A stretch of DNA of 64,000 nt from contig OW285188.1 in assembly GCA_935421135.1 (NCBI GenBank), positions 2,997,001 to 3,061,000 on the forward strand, in the 5' to 3' direction. A program made the position numbers and the translations under genes. Every line of letters begins with the position of its first letter. Within the stretch, counting starts at the first letter, position 1. The notes beneath the pieces are model-generated. The model worked only from the letters and a program-made list of their open reading frames with translations, had not been told where the DNA came from and made no database searches. Source of the stretch: Bugulina stolonifera (lineage: Eukaryota > Bryozoa > Gymnolaemata > Cheilostomatida > Bugulidae). Shown piece by piece: positions 36,692 to 48,100 of this stretch.

Positions 36692-39600
36692 TTAATGATA
36701 AATTTGTGGTGAGATATGAGAAGTTACTCTCATGGTAACAGCCTTCAGTGATTGACACCTCCCTCTCCATGAGTCCCATAGGATCCCCTGTCCACATGGC
36801 GAATTGTCTCCTCCTGATGAGTTAGCTGGGTACCATCTACCATTCAAGTGAGCTGAGAAGCAGGACTCAAACCACCACCCTCCTACAGAATAGTGTTGGG
36901 TATACTTTGGTCTAAATTCAGGAAGTGCTAGAGTTTTCACATTCAAATGATAATTTGTGGGTGTGACATGCTTTCTCATTCAACCAGATTATGAAAGAGT
37001 GAATTAATACTAATCAGGTGCCAGTAAAATTTTCTATACAAAAGCTGTTTTACTCAAGTAACCTTGTGGGGCACTCATGTACAATGTATGTAGTTGTATT
37101 CTACATGTATAATAGGTACATAACTATACGGTATACCATGATAGGAAGCCGCGCAGCTGTTATCCCGATCCTTAGTGACAAATGGCGTCCCACTTTGTGG
37201 CATGTCGTTCTGTCTAACATCTCCACTGTAGCCAGACAACTGTAACACATGTATGCACCAATGGTGACATAACATGTATGCACCAATGCTAACATTACAT
37301 ACATGGAGTACTGTTATGCCAAACTTTCTGTCATTTCTTATAAAAATTGCGAAATCACTATAACCAAAGACGAAACGGTCCGCAGTCGTGAGTTGCGATC
37401 TGTCGTCCTCCAATCAGAATCGAGGTCGAAATTCGAGACGATTTATACATGTTGCAATGCTGCCAGTCAGCATCTCGACTTCGGTTGGTGCTAGGACCTT
37501 GGGACCGGGTCCACTGACATCACTGCCATGGCGGGTGCCTAGCCTTGGGCCTTCAGGTCCGACCCAAGGTGGGAGGTCATTCAACCCACCCACCCGCTGG
37601 TTGGGTGTTGGAATTCGGGCTATGCCGGCATTGATTATTCTCCTGGACCTGTGATTCATATCTTAGCTCCGGGTGATACTAGGACCTTGGGACCGGGTCC
37701 CTAGGCATCACTGCCGGAGTGAGTCCATAGCCTTAGGCCCTCAACCACGACCCAGGGCAAAGTGGGTACTCGACCCACTCAACACACTATATTGGTGTTA
37801 GAACTCGGGCTATGTACTTGGAGTTGTCTTCCTAATGCAAGGAAACACAACTCCTCATGGGGTCGCTGTAACATGTCTGCACTAACAGAGGTCAGACACA
37901 TGCATGGCCACAGTACATAAACACAAGCCATCATTTCATGCGAAAGAAGCGAGCAAATTTTGCAGTGAAAGTTGCGTCGCAGACCAAGCACGAAGTGCTT
38001 GTATACAAAAGTCACGTGTAAACTGTTATTTTATTTTAAGCAGTACACTGCAATTGGTGTTTAATACCTCATCAGCACGGCTAAGATGTTTTTATATACA
38101 AATGTATGTATAATTTGTATAATTATACATATATAGGTTTGCACATGTAGGTTTGGTAGTACAGATACACAACCTGCTCAAGTGTAGTTTTTTTTTACTT
38201 CTAATACGCACTCTTGTGCATGTGTAGGCTTGGTATTTCCAATACGCAGTCTGTGATGAACAGAAATAACTACTTTACCTGCAGGTTGTAACTTTTCAGC
38301 TCTACACCAACATAGAACGAGGAATAGTTGGCTGACCTCTTGTTGCCAGCATGATCTTCTAGATAGATGTTTAACTTCACAGACCTTGTAGAGGTCAAGT
38401 AATGCATCACCTCTAAACCTGCAGCATGTACATGTACATGTACATGTACATGTACATGTAGTTAATTATTTAAGGCTGTATTGGCTGATTTTCTGTTGGG
38501 CTTGTGGTAGTGTAACACGCTTGCTAGGCTTTTTAACACTAAGCTTTGATGATGATGTGTTAGTAAAGTTACAAGATGTATAAAGTGGGGAAACATAATG
38601 ATATTCAGATGTAGTCAAGTTGAGCTGTCTTTGCCATTTGTGTATGACTGTGCTTAATAATATTCAACAAACCCCAAACCTATACATGTACATGTACATG
38701 TACATGTACATGTACATCTACATGTACATGTACATGTACATGTACATGTACATGTACATCTACATGTACATGTACATGTACATGTACATGCAGATCAAGA
38801 TATGTACATCCTAACATTAAGGTACTAGCTATTATAAAGTACTAAAACACATGAGTTATGAATGGGAACAAACCAGTTTTGGTAGAGAGCGTAACTGAAC
38901 CCACCTATCCAGTACTCCCCAGTCATGTCACCAAACCCATCAACATAGTCATCCCAACCTCTGTCAAAGTCAACTGAACCATCTAACCTCCTCTGTATCA
39001 CAGTCCACCCATACTGTCCGTCAAACTCACAGAACACCTCAAGGTCAGCACTAGAGCTGTCGTGCTGTAGTTTGAACACTCCAGAGCATCGTTCACCAGC
39101 TTCATATATTTCCTGGCAATCTGTCAAGAGGTGACAGTATTATTGTTATATACATGTACATGTGTCTTGTTCATTATTTAATGTTACATCATACACAGCA
39201 TTGTGAAATATTATATCTTTAATTTATATCAACTAATCTGTACCATGTTAATATGATTGTATGACTATACAAATACTAGCGTGTACATATATGTACAAAA
39301 TGTACATGTAATTGTGTAGCATAACAAACAATATAATACGCATTATAATGGTATAACCACTTTGCACAACATGATGGAATAGGGTTTTACAATATTAAAA
39401 TTACTTACCACGATATCCTGCGTATTTAGCAACCTGTACATAAAATCTGCCATCTGATGTCTACAATACAATATTACTAATAATGATGTATATGTATATG
39501 TATACGTATACGTATATGCATACGTATATATATACATATATGTGTACGTATATGTATATGTATATGTATACGTATACATATACATATACATACATGTATG

Positions 39601-40848
39601 TATATGTATATGTAAGAATATGGTATATCAGCAATGGCCAGTGTCCTACTATATTCTTTATGCACAGTATTATACAAGTTTAGCAAGTTCTAGAAAATTC
39701 AACATTTAGGTGGTGCACTGTCTAAGTGGGGACTGGTGGCGCTAATTCATTACATGATAGTTAGGAATATCCTCAGCTGATGTTAATCTGGTAACGGCAT
39801 ATACATATACATATACGTACGTATATGTATATGTATACGTATACATATACATATACGTATATGTATACATATACATATACGTACATATATGTATACGTAT
39901 ATGTATACGTATATGCATATGTATATGCCGTTACCAGATTAACATCAGCTGAGGATATTCCTAACTATCATGTAATGAATTAGCGCCACCAGTCCCACTT
40001 AGACAGTGCACCACCTAAATGTTGAATTTTCTAGAACTTGCTAAACTTGTATAAAACTGTGCGTGAGAATATAGTAGGACACTGGCCATTGCTGATATAC
40101 CATATTCTTATAAGTATACACAAGACTGCGTTGCATAAATAAACCGATGCACATACATGTACATATTCCTATCAAAAATAATTGTTCACTTGTTACATAG
40201 TAATACCAACTGCATCACAATATTACTCACTTCATCTTTGACCTCTAGATAGGTCAAGTCCGAGCCTGTATTAGAGGTGTAGAGATCAAGTGGGCAAGCA
40301 GACAACTGACAGAGGCGTGCTGATTCATCATACAAAACTGACACACACTGTTTATTCGCTACACACAGCATTGAGCAGACAGACAGCGTTGGAATATCTA
40401 CAATATTGAACACATCTTTAGTTTGGACAATAGGTACTTACATACAGTAAATGTGCAGTACACTGTCACTGCTATCAGGTATAATTGTAGATAGTATAAG
40501 CTCATGTTCTCCTAACATGGCTACCGTATTATATACAAGTTTGCAGTAGTAGCTTTACCAGCACCAACCAGTATAGTATTTTATTGCCCGCTGAGCAAAA
40601 CGGCTGACTAATGCAGTTTTCAGAGTATTATTTGATAGGCAGAGGACATGGATTAGCTACGTAACTGACTAGTAACAGCTACCTGTAAATTTGGTGTAGG
40701 GAGACCACCTTGAGCCTGTCAACACTTCCACACCTCTGATTATTCTTAAGTTGGCCGCCTTTCTCTCTGGAGAGCACAGGAAAAGTTGGAACAGCCCTAC
40801 CAGACACCAACCAAAGGAGAGACCACAGACCAGCCTGGGCATATGCAT
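36692..40848 (-). CDS. Secreted PAN/apple + fibrinogen C-terminal domain protein
   Basis: Seven coding exons join in phase: 40848-40683, 40397-40231, 39460-39409, 39120-38905, 38418-38279, 37239-37137, 36882-36692; 344 aa. The N-terminus has a hydrophobic signal segment (LVCGLSFGWCLVGLFQLFLC). A Cys-rich PAN/apple-like domain follows at about 56-110 (SVCSMLC, KQCVSVLYDE, CQLSAC). The fibrinogen domain runs from DCQEIYEAGERCSGVF through FCEFDGQYGWTVIQRRLDGS, FDRGWDDYVDGFGDMTGEYW and LNIYLEDHAGNKRSANY. It ends with KDRDNSCAASYHGGWWFESC, LNGRWY, GILWDSWRG and SLKAVTMRV. This is the full domain with its paired cysteines and the Asp-rich calcium loop. Fibrinogen-related proteins bind acetylated or carbohydrate ligands and act in innate recognition; the ligand here is unknown. 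It lies upstream-to-downstream next to AOAH on the same strand. Confidence 0.92.
37465..37840. repeat. Tandem duplication, about 188-bp unit
   Basis: Two diverged copies share CTAGGACCTTGGGACCGGGT (37490 and 37678), CATCACTGCC and GAATTCGGGCTATG/GAACTCGGGCTATG. They lie in the fibrinogen-related gene's intron between exons 5 and 6. The sequence is much GC-richer than its surroundings, suggesting an inserted repeat of a dispersed family. Confidence 0.8.
38036..38080 (-). ncRNA. Degenerate hammerhead-ribozyme-like sequence
   Basis: The minus strand reads CTGATGAGGTATTAAACACC followed by AATTGCAGTGTACTGC. It matches the ribozyme at 48565-48610 along helix II and helix III, but the essential GAAA after helix II is replaced by AATT, helix II has an A-C mismatch and helix I no longer pairs. 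It should be inactive. It is in a fibrinogen-related gene intron, sense orientation. Confidence 0.6.
38422..38460. repeat. ACATGT hexamer repeat abutting a splice acceptor
   Basis: (TACATG)n runs to within a few bases of the acceptor CTGCAG| of exon 5 (exon starts 38418 on the minus strand), so it takes the place of the usual polypyrimidine tract. The unit is self-complementary. Confidence 0.85.
38683..38790. repeat. ACATGT hexamer repeat, second block
   Basis: About eighteen units of self-complementary TACATG with occasional TACATC lie in the same intron as the 38422-38460 block. Confidence 0.9.
39483..39611. repeat. Alternating purine-pyrimidine tract (TATACGTATATG)
   Basis: An imperfect TATATG/TATACG repeat, strictly alternating over long stretches, in the fibrinogen-related gene between coding exons 2 and 3. 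It gives artefactual Tyr/Met/Thr frames on both strands. Such tracts can adopt Z or cruciform forms. Confidence 0.85.
39612..40111. repeat. 500-bp foldback (long inverted repeat)
   Basis: Arms of about 188 bp (39612-39800 and 39924-40111) are inverted copies with only a handful of differences, for example GTGGGGACTGG against GTGGGACTGG. A 123-bp alternating TATACGTATATG spacer, itself palindromic, separates them. It lies in a fibrinogen-related gene intron, and the transcript would fold into a very long hairpin. No coding content is recognised in the arms. Confidence 0.92.
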
Positions 40849-42155
40849 CCTTCACACCGACAGAAAGCGTACTATTGCTATCAGCTTGAACAGATTATTT
40901 ATATAATATACTGTATGTAAAATTTATTGAGTTTCATCGATTGTAGACCAGCATTCATGGTGGTCTCCAGGGAGGTATGGGGAGGAGGTATAGTGTACAA
41001 ACACAAGTTTGAATTACCCAACTAACTGATCACGGGCTATAAAAATCAACCTGAGGATTAGCAAAAATGCAAATTTAAGAGGATGCACGTATGGTGAAAA
41101 ATCATGATATCGGAGACGCAGAAGGCTCATGTACATTGTATAAGCAGAAAAAGATGGGATTGAGATAAGAAACCAAGGAGTAAGAAGTGGGTACTCCTCG
41201 ATGAAACTAATTGGCTATGTTATCCAATTTCATCCAGCAGTTACAATTTATAGACCATTCTTAAACAGCCCTGCCAGATAATAACAATGAGCCAAAATAT
41301 AATAGTCACGCATTTATTTAGAACTTTGAGCAAACTGTAAAATAAAAAAATGCAAAGACAACATTTTTTGGAAGACCAAATTAAAATTTTATACACAAAA
41401 TTATAAAAATGTACAAAATCAACTGAATTATTGAATCTAACCCATTATACCACTCACCAATCAAATGTTTAGTAAGAATCGTGCTTTTGTAAAAATATAA
41501 TGCATGTTGCACTTACACCTAAATAGTACATGTACAATAGTTATAGTTATAGCAGGGGACTTTGGTAGGAGGAGTCCAGTAAAGTTACTAAGCACAGTGG
41601 ACTGCATTGGACTTACTGTTGTGTTACAGGAAACACTACAGGTGTGATTGCATTGATACTTTATAATAGAACAGAAAATATGGCAACTTACAAGTATACT
41701 TTACTTTTGTTTAAATTTAATACGTAGTACATAGTAAAACACAATCTATTCCAGCATGTCCCTTGACCCTGGGAGGCCAAGGGTGGACATGAGTGGAATT
41801 GTCCCTTAAGGTGTGGACCAAACACACTATTATAGAACAAAGCAGGAGGTTAATACAAACGAATCATAACAACTCAATGCTGGCAATACTTGCATTATTG
41901 ATAGTGTTTCAATATGTATATCAAAATAGAATTTAGCATATAATAAAGAATGTATATTTTTAGAAACCTTCATTTTTGAAACTTTATAGAGCAGCTGTCA
42001 GATGAAGAATAGTTGTGGTGCCACAAAATGAAAATAAATACTGCTTTTAGTGATAGTAACACTGGTGAACTGCAGAGAGGGAGGGAACAACTTCCAATCT
42101 TTGAAGATAAGAAAATGTTATACTAATGGCAGCCCAAGAGTAAGAATTAGCTAGC
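40849..42155. promoter_or_regulatory. Intergenic: AOAH 3' end to fibrinogen-related gene promoter
   Basis: 1.3 kb between two co-oriented minus-strand genes. No gene is seen. The fibrinogen-related gene's promoter must lie within it, together with the AOAH 3' UTR; no individual motif can be supported. Confidence 0.4.
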
Positions 42156-45100
42156 TCAGTACCCTCCTTGATCTCCAAACCTGTCAATGATGTCTTTATT
42201 GTGAGGATTGAGAGGTCCAAGGAAGTGAGGCAGATGTAACTCCATGTGTCTCCATACCTCAGCAGCAGACAGCGCTTGGCCCATCTATACAAGTACATAG
42301 AGTGGTTAGAGTGCACATGTATATACACTATCTATACAAGTACATAGAGTGGTTAGAGTACACATGTACATGTATATACACTATCTATACAAGTACATAG
42401 AGTGGTTAGAGTACACATGTACATGTACATACACCATCTATACAAGTACATCCAGTGGTTATCATCACACATACAGGTACAGCATGCAAAAATAGAATGA
42501 TAACGAACACAATGAAACTGTCAGATAAACGGCAGAGCACTGGCACTTACATTGGGAACATTGGCAGACTGTTGTCCTGCCCTACAGTATTAGAAGCGCA
42601 ATTGACTAGTTAGGTGAATGAATAATATACACTTTGTACATACATATACACATATACACACATACATGTACATGTATGTGTGTATATGTGTATGTGTACG
42701 TATGTATACATACGAGCTTGCATACATTGTACATATGTATATACATGTATATACCAAGGCAAAGTGCAGCAAATATGAACTGGTCAAATGACAATCTGTA
42801 GGAGCCCAGGTTAAAGTACTTCACACCCACCTAGATGGTGATCTAATATACTCAATGCCCCAGCTCCTGCCTCTCATACTAGGACGGTAAAATACATGGC
42901 AGTAATAAAGAAGAATACAACTAAGGCTATTATGTACCTGGTTGGGATGGAATCCGTCAACTGGTTCTATCAGCTGATAACCACTGTGAGCTCCGTGTTC
43001 AAATATATATTTAGTTATAACTGCAAAGAGAACAACACTGTACAATAAGTTATTATTAGAACACGTCAGTCAGTGATAAACAGTATGTAGTTGTCTCCAC
43101 TTGGCCAGGTTAGTTCTCACGATCTGTAACAGTTACATAAATACATCAAAGAGAGTGTCACAAGTCTAGAACTGTCACCACTCCCGCTTCATGTAACCAT
43201 CCACTGAATCAAATATTAAATTCTTGGGTTTAACGCTGAAGAGACACTACTATTATGGAGTGGAAGATATTAATGCTGCTATTGTGATACTATTATCTGC
43301 TATACAATGTATAATCCCAATGGCCATTTTATCATTAAACTTAGAGACAAATTTAAAAAAAAACATTGGCTACATGCTATTGTCAATCGGTATCGGATCA
43401 CTATGATTGCAATTTTTGTAACTCCAAAGAAACTAGAAGCAGCTGCAACCAGGATAATATTTAATCACTTTATGCAACCACTAGGGAGTTGACTGTACTA
43501 CCATTAGAGAGTTGACTGTACTATCCTTACCTGTATTGATTGGGCAGTCGACATAGCTGAGTTCCAAGTTACTCCAGAAGTGTTTGTGGGTGGTGGCTAT
43601 GTTACTCATTACTTTACTCAGGTTAACAGCCCGCTCCGTCGTTAGTTTACGTAGTGTAGCGTTGTTGTTTAGCCAGCCCATACATGGTGTTACCTGGAGA
43701 AAGTACTCTATGTGTATATATATATACAGACTAATATTTACAATATTATATTCACATGCATAGGATCAGGCAAGTTATTCAATTCTAAGTCTCTGATAGC
43801 TACTGATAGCCCTAGAACATAGTCACATAGACCTACCTCCATGCAGTTCCACCATTCATAGATATCTGCGTATGTAAGGTCATTTCTCCACCGACCAAAC
43901 GGATGAGTTCTGTTACCGAGGAACTGGTAGAGGAAGTCGCCATCAGCCATTCCTACTATGAGCACCTTGCTGTCAGCTGGCACCGTCTTGTTCTGTGGAG
44001 AGTATGAGTACACATGTAGATAAAACTTGTGAACATAATAACATGTGTTTATGCACCCCTCTCGGAGCCCCACCGAGATCTCGTAGCCCCACTGATATCT
44101 TGGAGACCAGATTCAAGTTAAAAAACTGATCTTACCAGGCCACTTTAAAAATTGGTATGTAAGTACTGTTTATGTACAGATACCCACTGAGAAAGTAACT
44201 TGAAAGATACTTCCTCAGTGATTTATGTTGATTCTACTATAGTCTGGCCAGTCCACGGTCAGGTTCCATATCGAAACTGCTGGTGAGATACAATGAACGT
44301 TTACTCACAAGAAAACTGACAGAGTTGACTGTAAAGCGTTGAATCACTCACCACTTTAGTTAATAGTTGCAGAAGATTGTTATGCATCTGTTCCTCTGTA
44401 GTCATATAATCCAGAGTTTTATCCGGGGGTTGACTGTAATAGAAACAAATCCATTACTACTCATCCCACTTGCTATATATTTATATTATAATAGTACTAC
44501 TAGCAATGACATTTGACGAACAGTTCACTTATCATTAAAATAGTGCTGGTTCTCAATAATTTTGAGTTGCCTTCTCTTTATTAGATTTGTCATAGTCATT
44601 GTACATTTCAAAAGGTGACCTACAAACAGAGATGGACTCCCTACATGGACGAAGACCATATAGCTTATATAGCCGTTGGTAGATATACAAACCCAACAAG
44701 CAGGTGACAACTCCGAACAGGTCACACATTTTAGAGAGAGTGGACAGCCGTAGAAGAGCCGTTAACATAAAACTAGCGGTAAATTCTTACAATACCCTAC
44801 ATTGGAGTAGTGAAATCAATGATATATTACATTACAGGAAGTAACATTATGTTATACTCACTGGTTGCAGACATCATTGCCAACGAGCTCTAGTATAATA
44901 AGCAGTGGATAGTCTTTAGTCTGACTCACTCTAAGAGCATCAGATGACTTGAGTATATCAGTTGAGTTGTCCCCTGCAGGCAGTGTAACGTAAGTTATAC
45001 ACTGTAGTGTATAGTACATTATAACACGTACGATGTACATGTAGATGTATTATAACACGTACAATGTACATGTAGATGTATTATAACACGTACAATGTAC

Positions 45101-48100
45101 ATGTAGATGTATTATAACACGTACAATGTACATGTAGATGTATTATAACACGTACAACGTACATGTAGATGTATTATAACACGTACAATGTACATGTAGA
45201 TGTATTATAACACGTACAACGTACATGCACTGTTCACGAACCAGTCAATAGAGTAAATTAGTAGTTATGACCAACATGAGAATAACATCGTGTCATTGCG
45301 TTGAGATATTGGAGCAGATAGAAGGAGGCTGTGTTTACCATTAACTGCAGTGTTCTGGTAGTTTCTATGGTTACACCTGTTACGTTCTCTAAGACGTTTA
45401 TATATAGAGTCAGTGGGGCCTCTAGTGACGTCCCATATGCTCTCCATATAGCCTGTGACCAGAGAGAGCTGAGGCCAGTCTAGTTCATTCTCCAGAGCAA
45501 ATGATAAAGACTCCAGTGACTTCTGCAAGGATAGTATATACACGGATGTATAGATACGTGATTGTATATATATGTACAGCATGCCAGTACAGAACACAAT
45601 ACATGTATTACTCAACAAACCAGCTACAGGAGTGGGGAAAGGAACTGTGGTCATAAGTGATTTCCTTACTATCTAAGTGGACAATACTAGAAGAGTCCTA
45701 CAGGTGCATTCTTACTATAGATTGACTCAGTCTGACCCACATGTTCTATTCCTTACCACCTTCTGTGATTCTCCACTCTATGATACATAGCATATTACTA
45801 CAGAGAGGAAAGAGGAACAACTCATACCTTAGTCAGTAGCTGGGGGTCAAACCATTCCTGAGGGGCGTGAAAGTGTGCCCCCACAGAGTCACCCATCACC
45901 ACCACTCCTCTCTGGCCTGTGTTCTCACAAAACTGCTCCTCATATGACCTGCCTGTCTCATTATCAAAACCCTACAATCACCATTGATAGCTGATGAGAG
46001 TGACACTACTCTGTTATGTACCATTGTGCAGCTAGTGTAGTCAGTATTATTACACACAGCATAACACATACATACAATGTATATCTATTACATGTATATA
46101 TGAGGATAGATAACTCCAAACTTACCCATATACCATTGCAGTTAGAGTCGTACTTTACGTCATTCAAAAGCTCGGGTCTAAAGCACATAAAACACAAACA
46201 CTGATAGAATATATCGGGTATATCTATATCACTGTACAACCACTGCACAACCACTGTACCACCACTGTACATACACTGTACATGTACTGTAGTTATACTA
46301 TAGGTATGTACTACTATACTATATGTAGATATACTGTAAGTATATACTATACTACATGTAGATATACTGTAGGTATGTAGATATACTGTAAGTATATACT
46401 ACACTACATGTAGATATACTGTAGGTATGTACTGTACTTACTTTCTACCTGGATATATGTCTCCTCTGTCATCATTGCAGTCTTTTCCTCTCCAAGAAGC
46501 TCCTCTAAGAGTCTGAAAAACATAGAACAATAGAACACTTCAATATCTACCGTCATGTAATGGTATATAACAGACATGGGCACTCGAGTCATTTTACTTG
46601 ACTCAAGTTAACTCGAGCAACAGCTTTTCATTACTTTTAATTGACTTGTGCTTTTGTATTGTGTGAAAGCTGAGAATTGACTTTTACTTCTACTCTCCTA
46701 CAAAGCATGATGCTTGACTCTTACTTTACTCTAATCTTTCAGCTATCAATAAAAATTCTATTGGTTTGGTGTAATTATGTAATAAGCATTGTTCACCATA
46801 GAGAAACTGAGAGGCTTATAGATAAACAGACCTACAATTATAACAAGTGCAAATTTGAAATAGCCTTTGTTCCTCAGAACTACTATAACTGACAGAAAAT
46901 CGGATCTAACACTAAGTATTACCTATTGTGTGTTGTCACACTTGTATACATCAGAAATTTGTGTTATACAAAATTCCCATTGGTATTCTCTTTGACATAC
47001 CGCTGTACTTTTGACTCTACTCTGACTCGAGCCTTTTAGCACTAGTTGCTTGACTCTTACTTTACTTTTCAAAATGGCTGTTTGTTTACTCTTACTCTAC
47101 TTTTGACTTGCTTCATCCGATGAGTTGACTCTAAAATTACTTTTTATCAATTGGGAATGTATACTCTTACTTGACTCTTGACTTGAGTATTTGTCTGCTT
47201 GGCACATGTCTGGTATATAACTCTGGATATGACAAATGCAAATGTAGTTATAATGTGACACAAAACAATGTAATGCAACGGAATGCTATAATATAACATC
47301 TTGTAATATATTATTACATATTTACATTATAACAATATATAATGCAATATAATCTATTACAATGTAATATAATGTAATAAGATGTATACAATATCGTATT
47401 ATATCGCTCACCTCAGCTGAAGAGTGAAGGTCTCCATCCCGATCTCCGAATGGAACATGCTTATCAAACACACTAGAAATAATAAAATATGGAAACATCA
47501 GAAACAGTTAAATATGAAAACTTATACAATAGATTTACTAATAGGAGTGCTCAAATGTTTTACTACATGTACATTGTAAGTTAATTATTATTTTTCAATT
47601 CAAAGAAATTAATGATTCCAAATCATGCATATACAAGCAACAAAACAATATTATACAATCATGTAGTTCTACATGTACAATATGATGTTAGTTATGACTT
47701 ATCTTCTCTTGGATTGCTACAGAAAGAACAGACAACTCCACATAGAACTAGTATTTGCACGTAATATTGTAATAAATAGCCATACTTACTCCTTATATAT
47801 AACGCAAAGTATATTTATACCAGGTACATCACATACACTCCATTTTATACTGTTTGTATGTATCTTCCACTAGAATATAATAATATACAAAATAGAGCAG
47901 TAGAAGAGAACTACTTGTATGATATCACATCATATGCATAACATATATAACACATACATATATAACATATACATATATAACACATACATATATAACACAT
48001 ACATATATAACACATACATATATAACATATACATATATAACACATACATATATAACACATACATATATAACACATACATATATAACATATACATATATAA

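Noticed and set aside
38825..38904. Continuation of the fibrinogen exon as GGFSYALYQNW
   Set aside because: Using the donor at 38904 (ATAG|GTGGGT) restores the family sequence TGEYWIGLEV and the correct phase; the longer reading runs into a stop.
45018..45225. CRISPR-like array (31-bp regular repeats)
   Set aside because: Units are directly adjacent with no unique spacers and lie in an intron of an animal gene.
45985..46012. CTGATGAGAGT...ACTC as a third hammerhead
   Set aside because: Helix II could form but GAAA is absent; the flanks do not pair.
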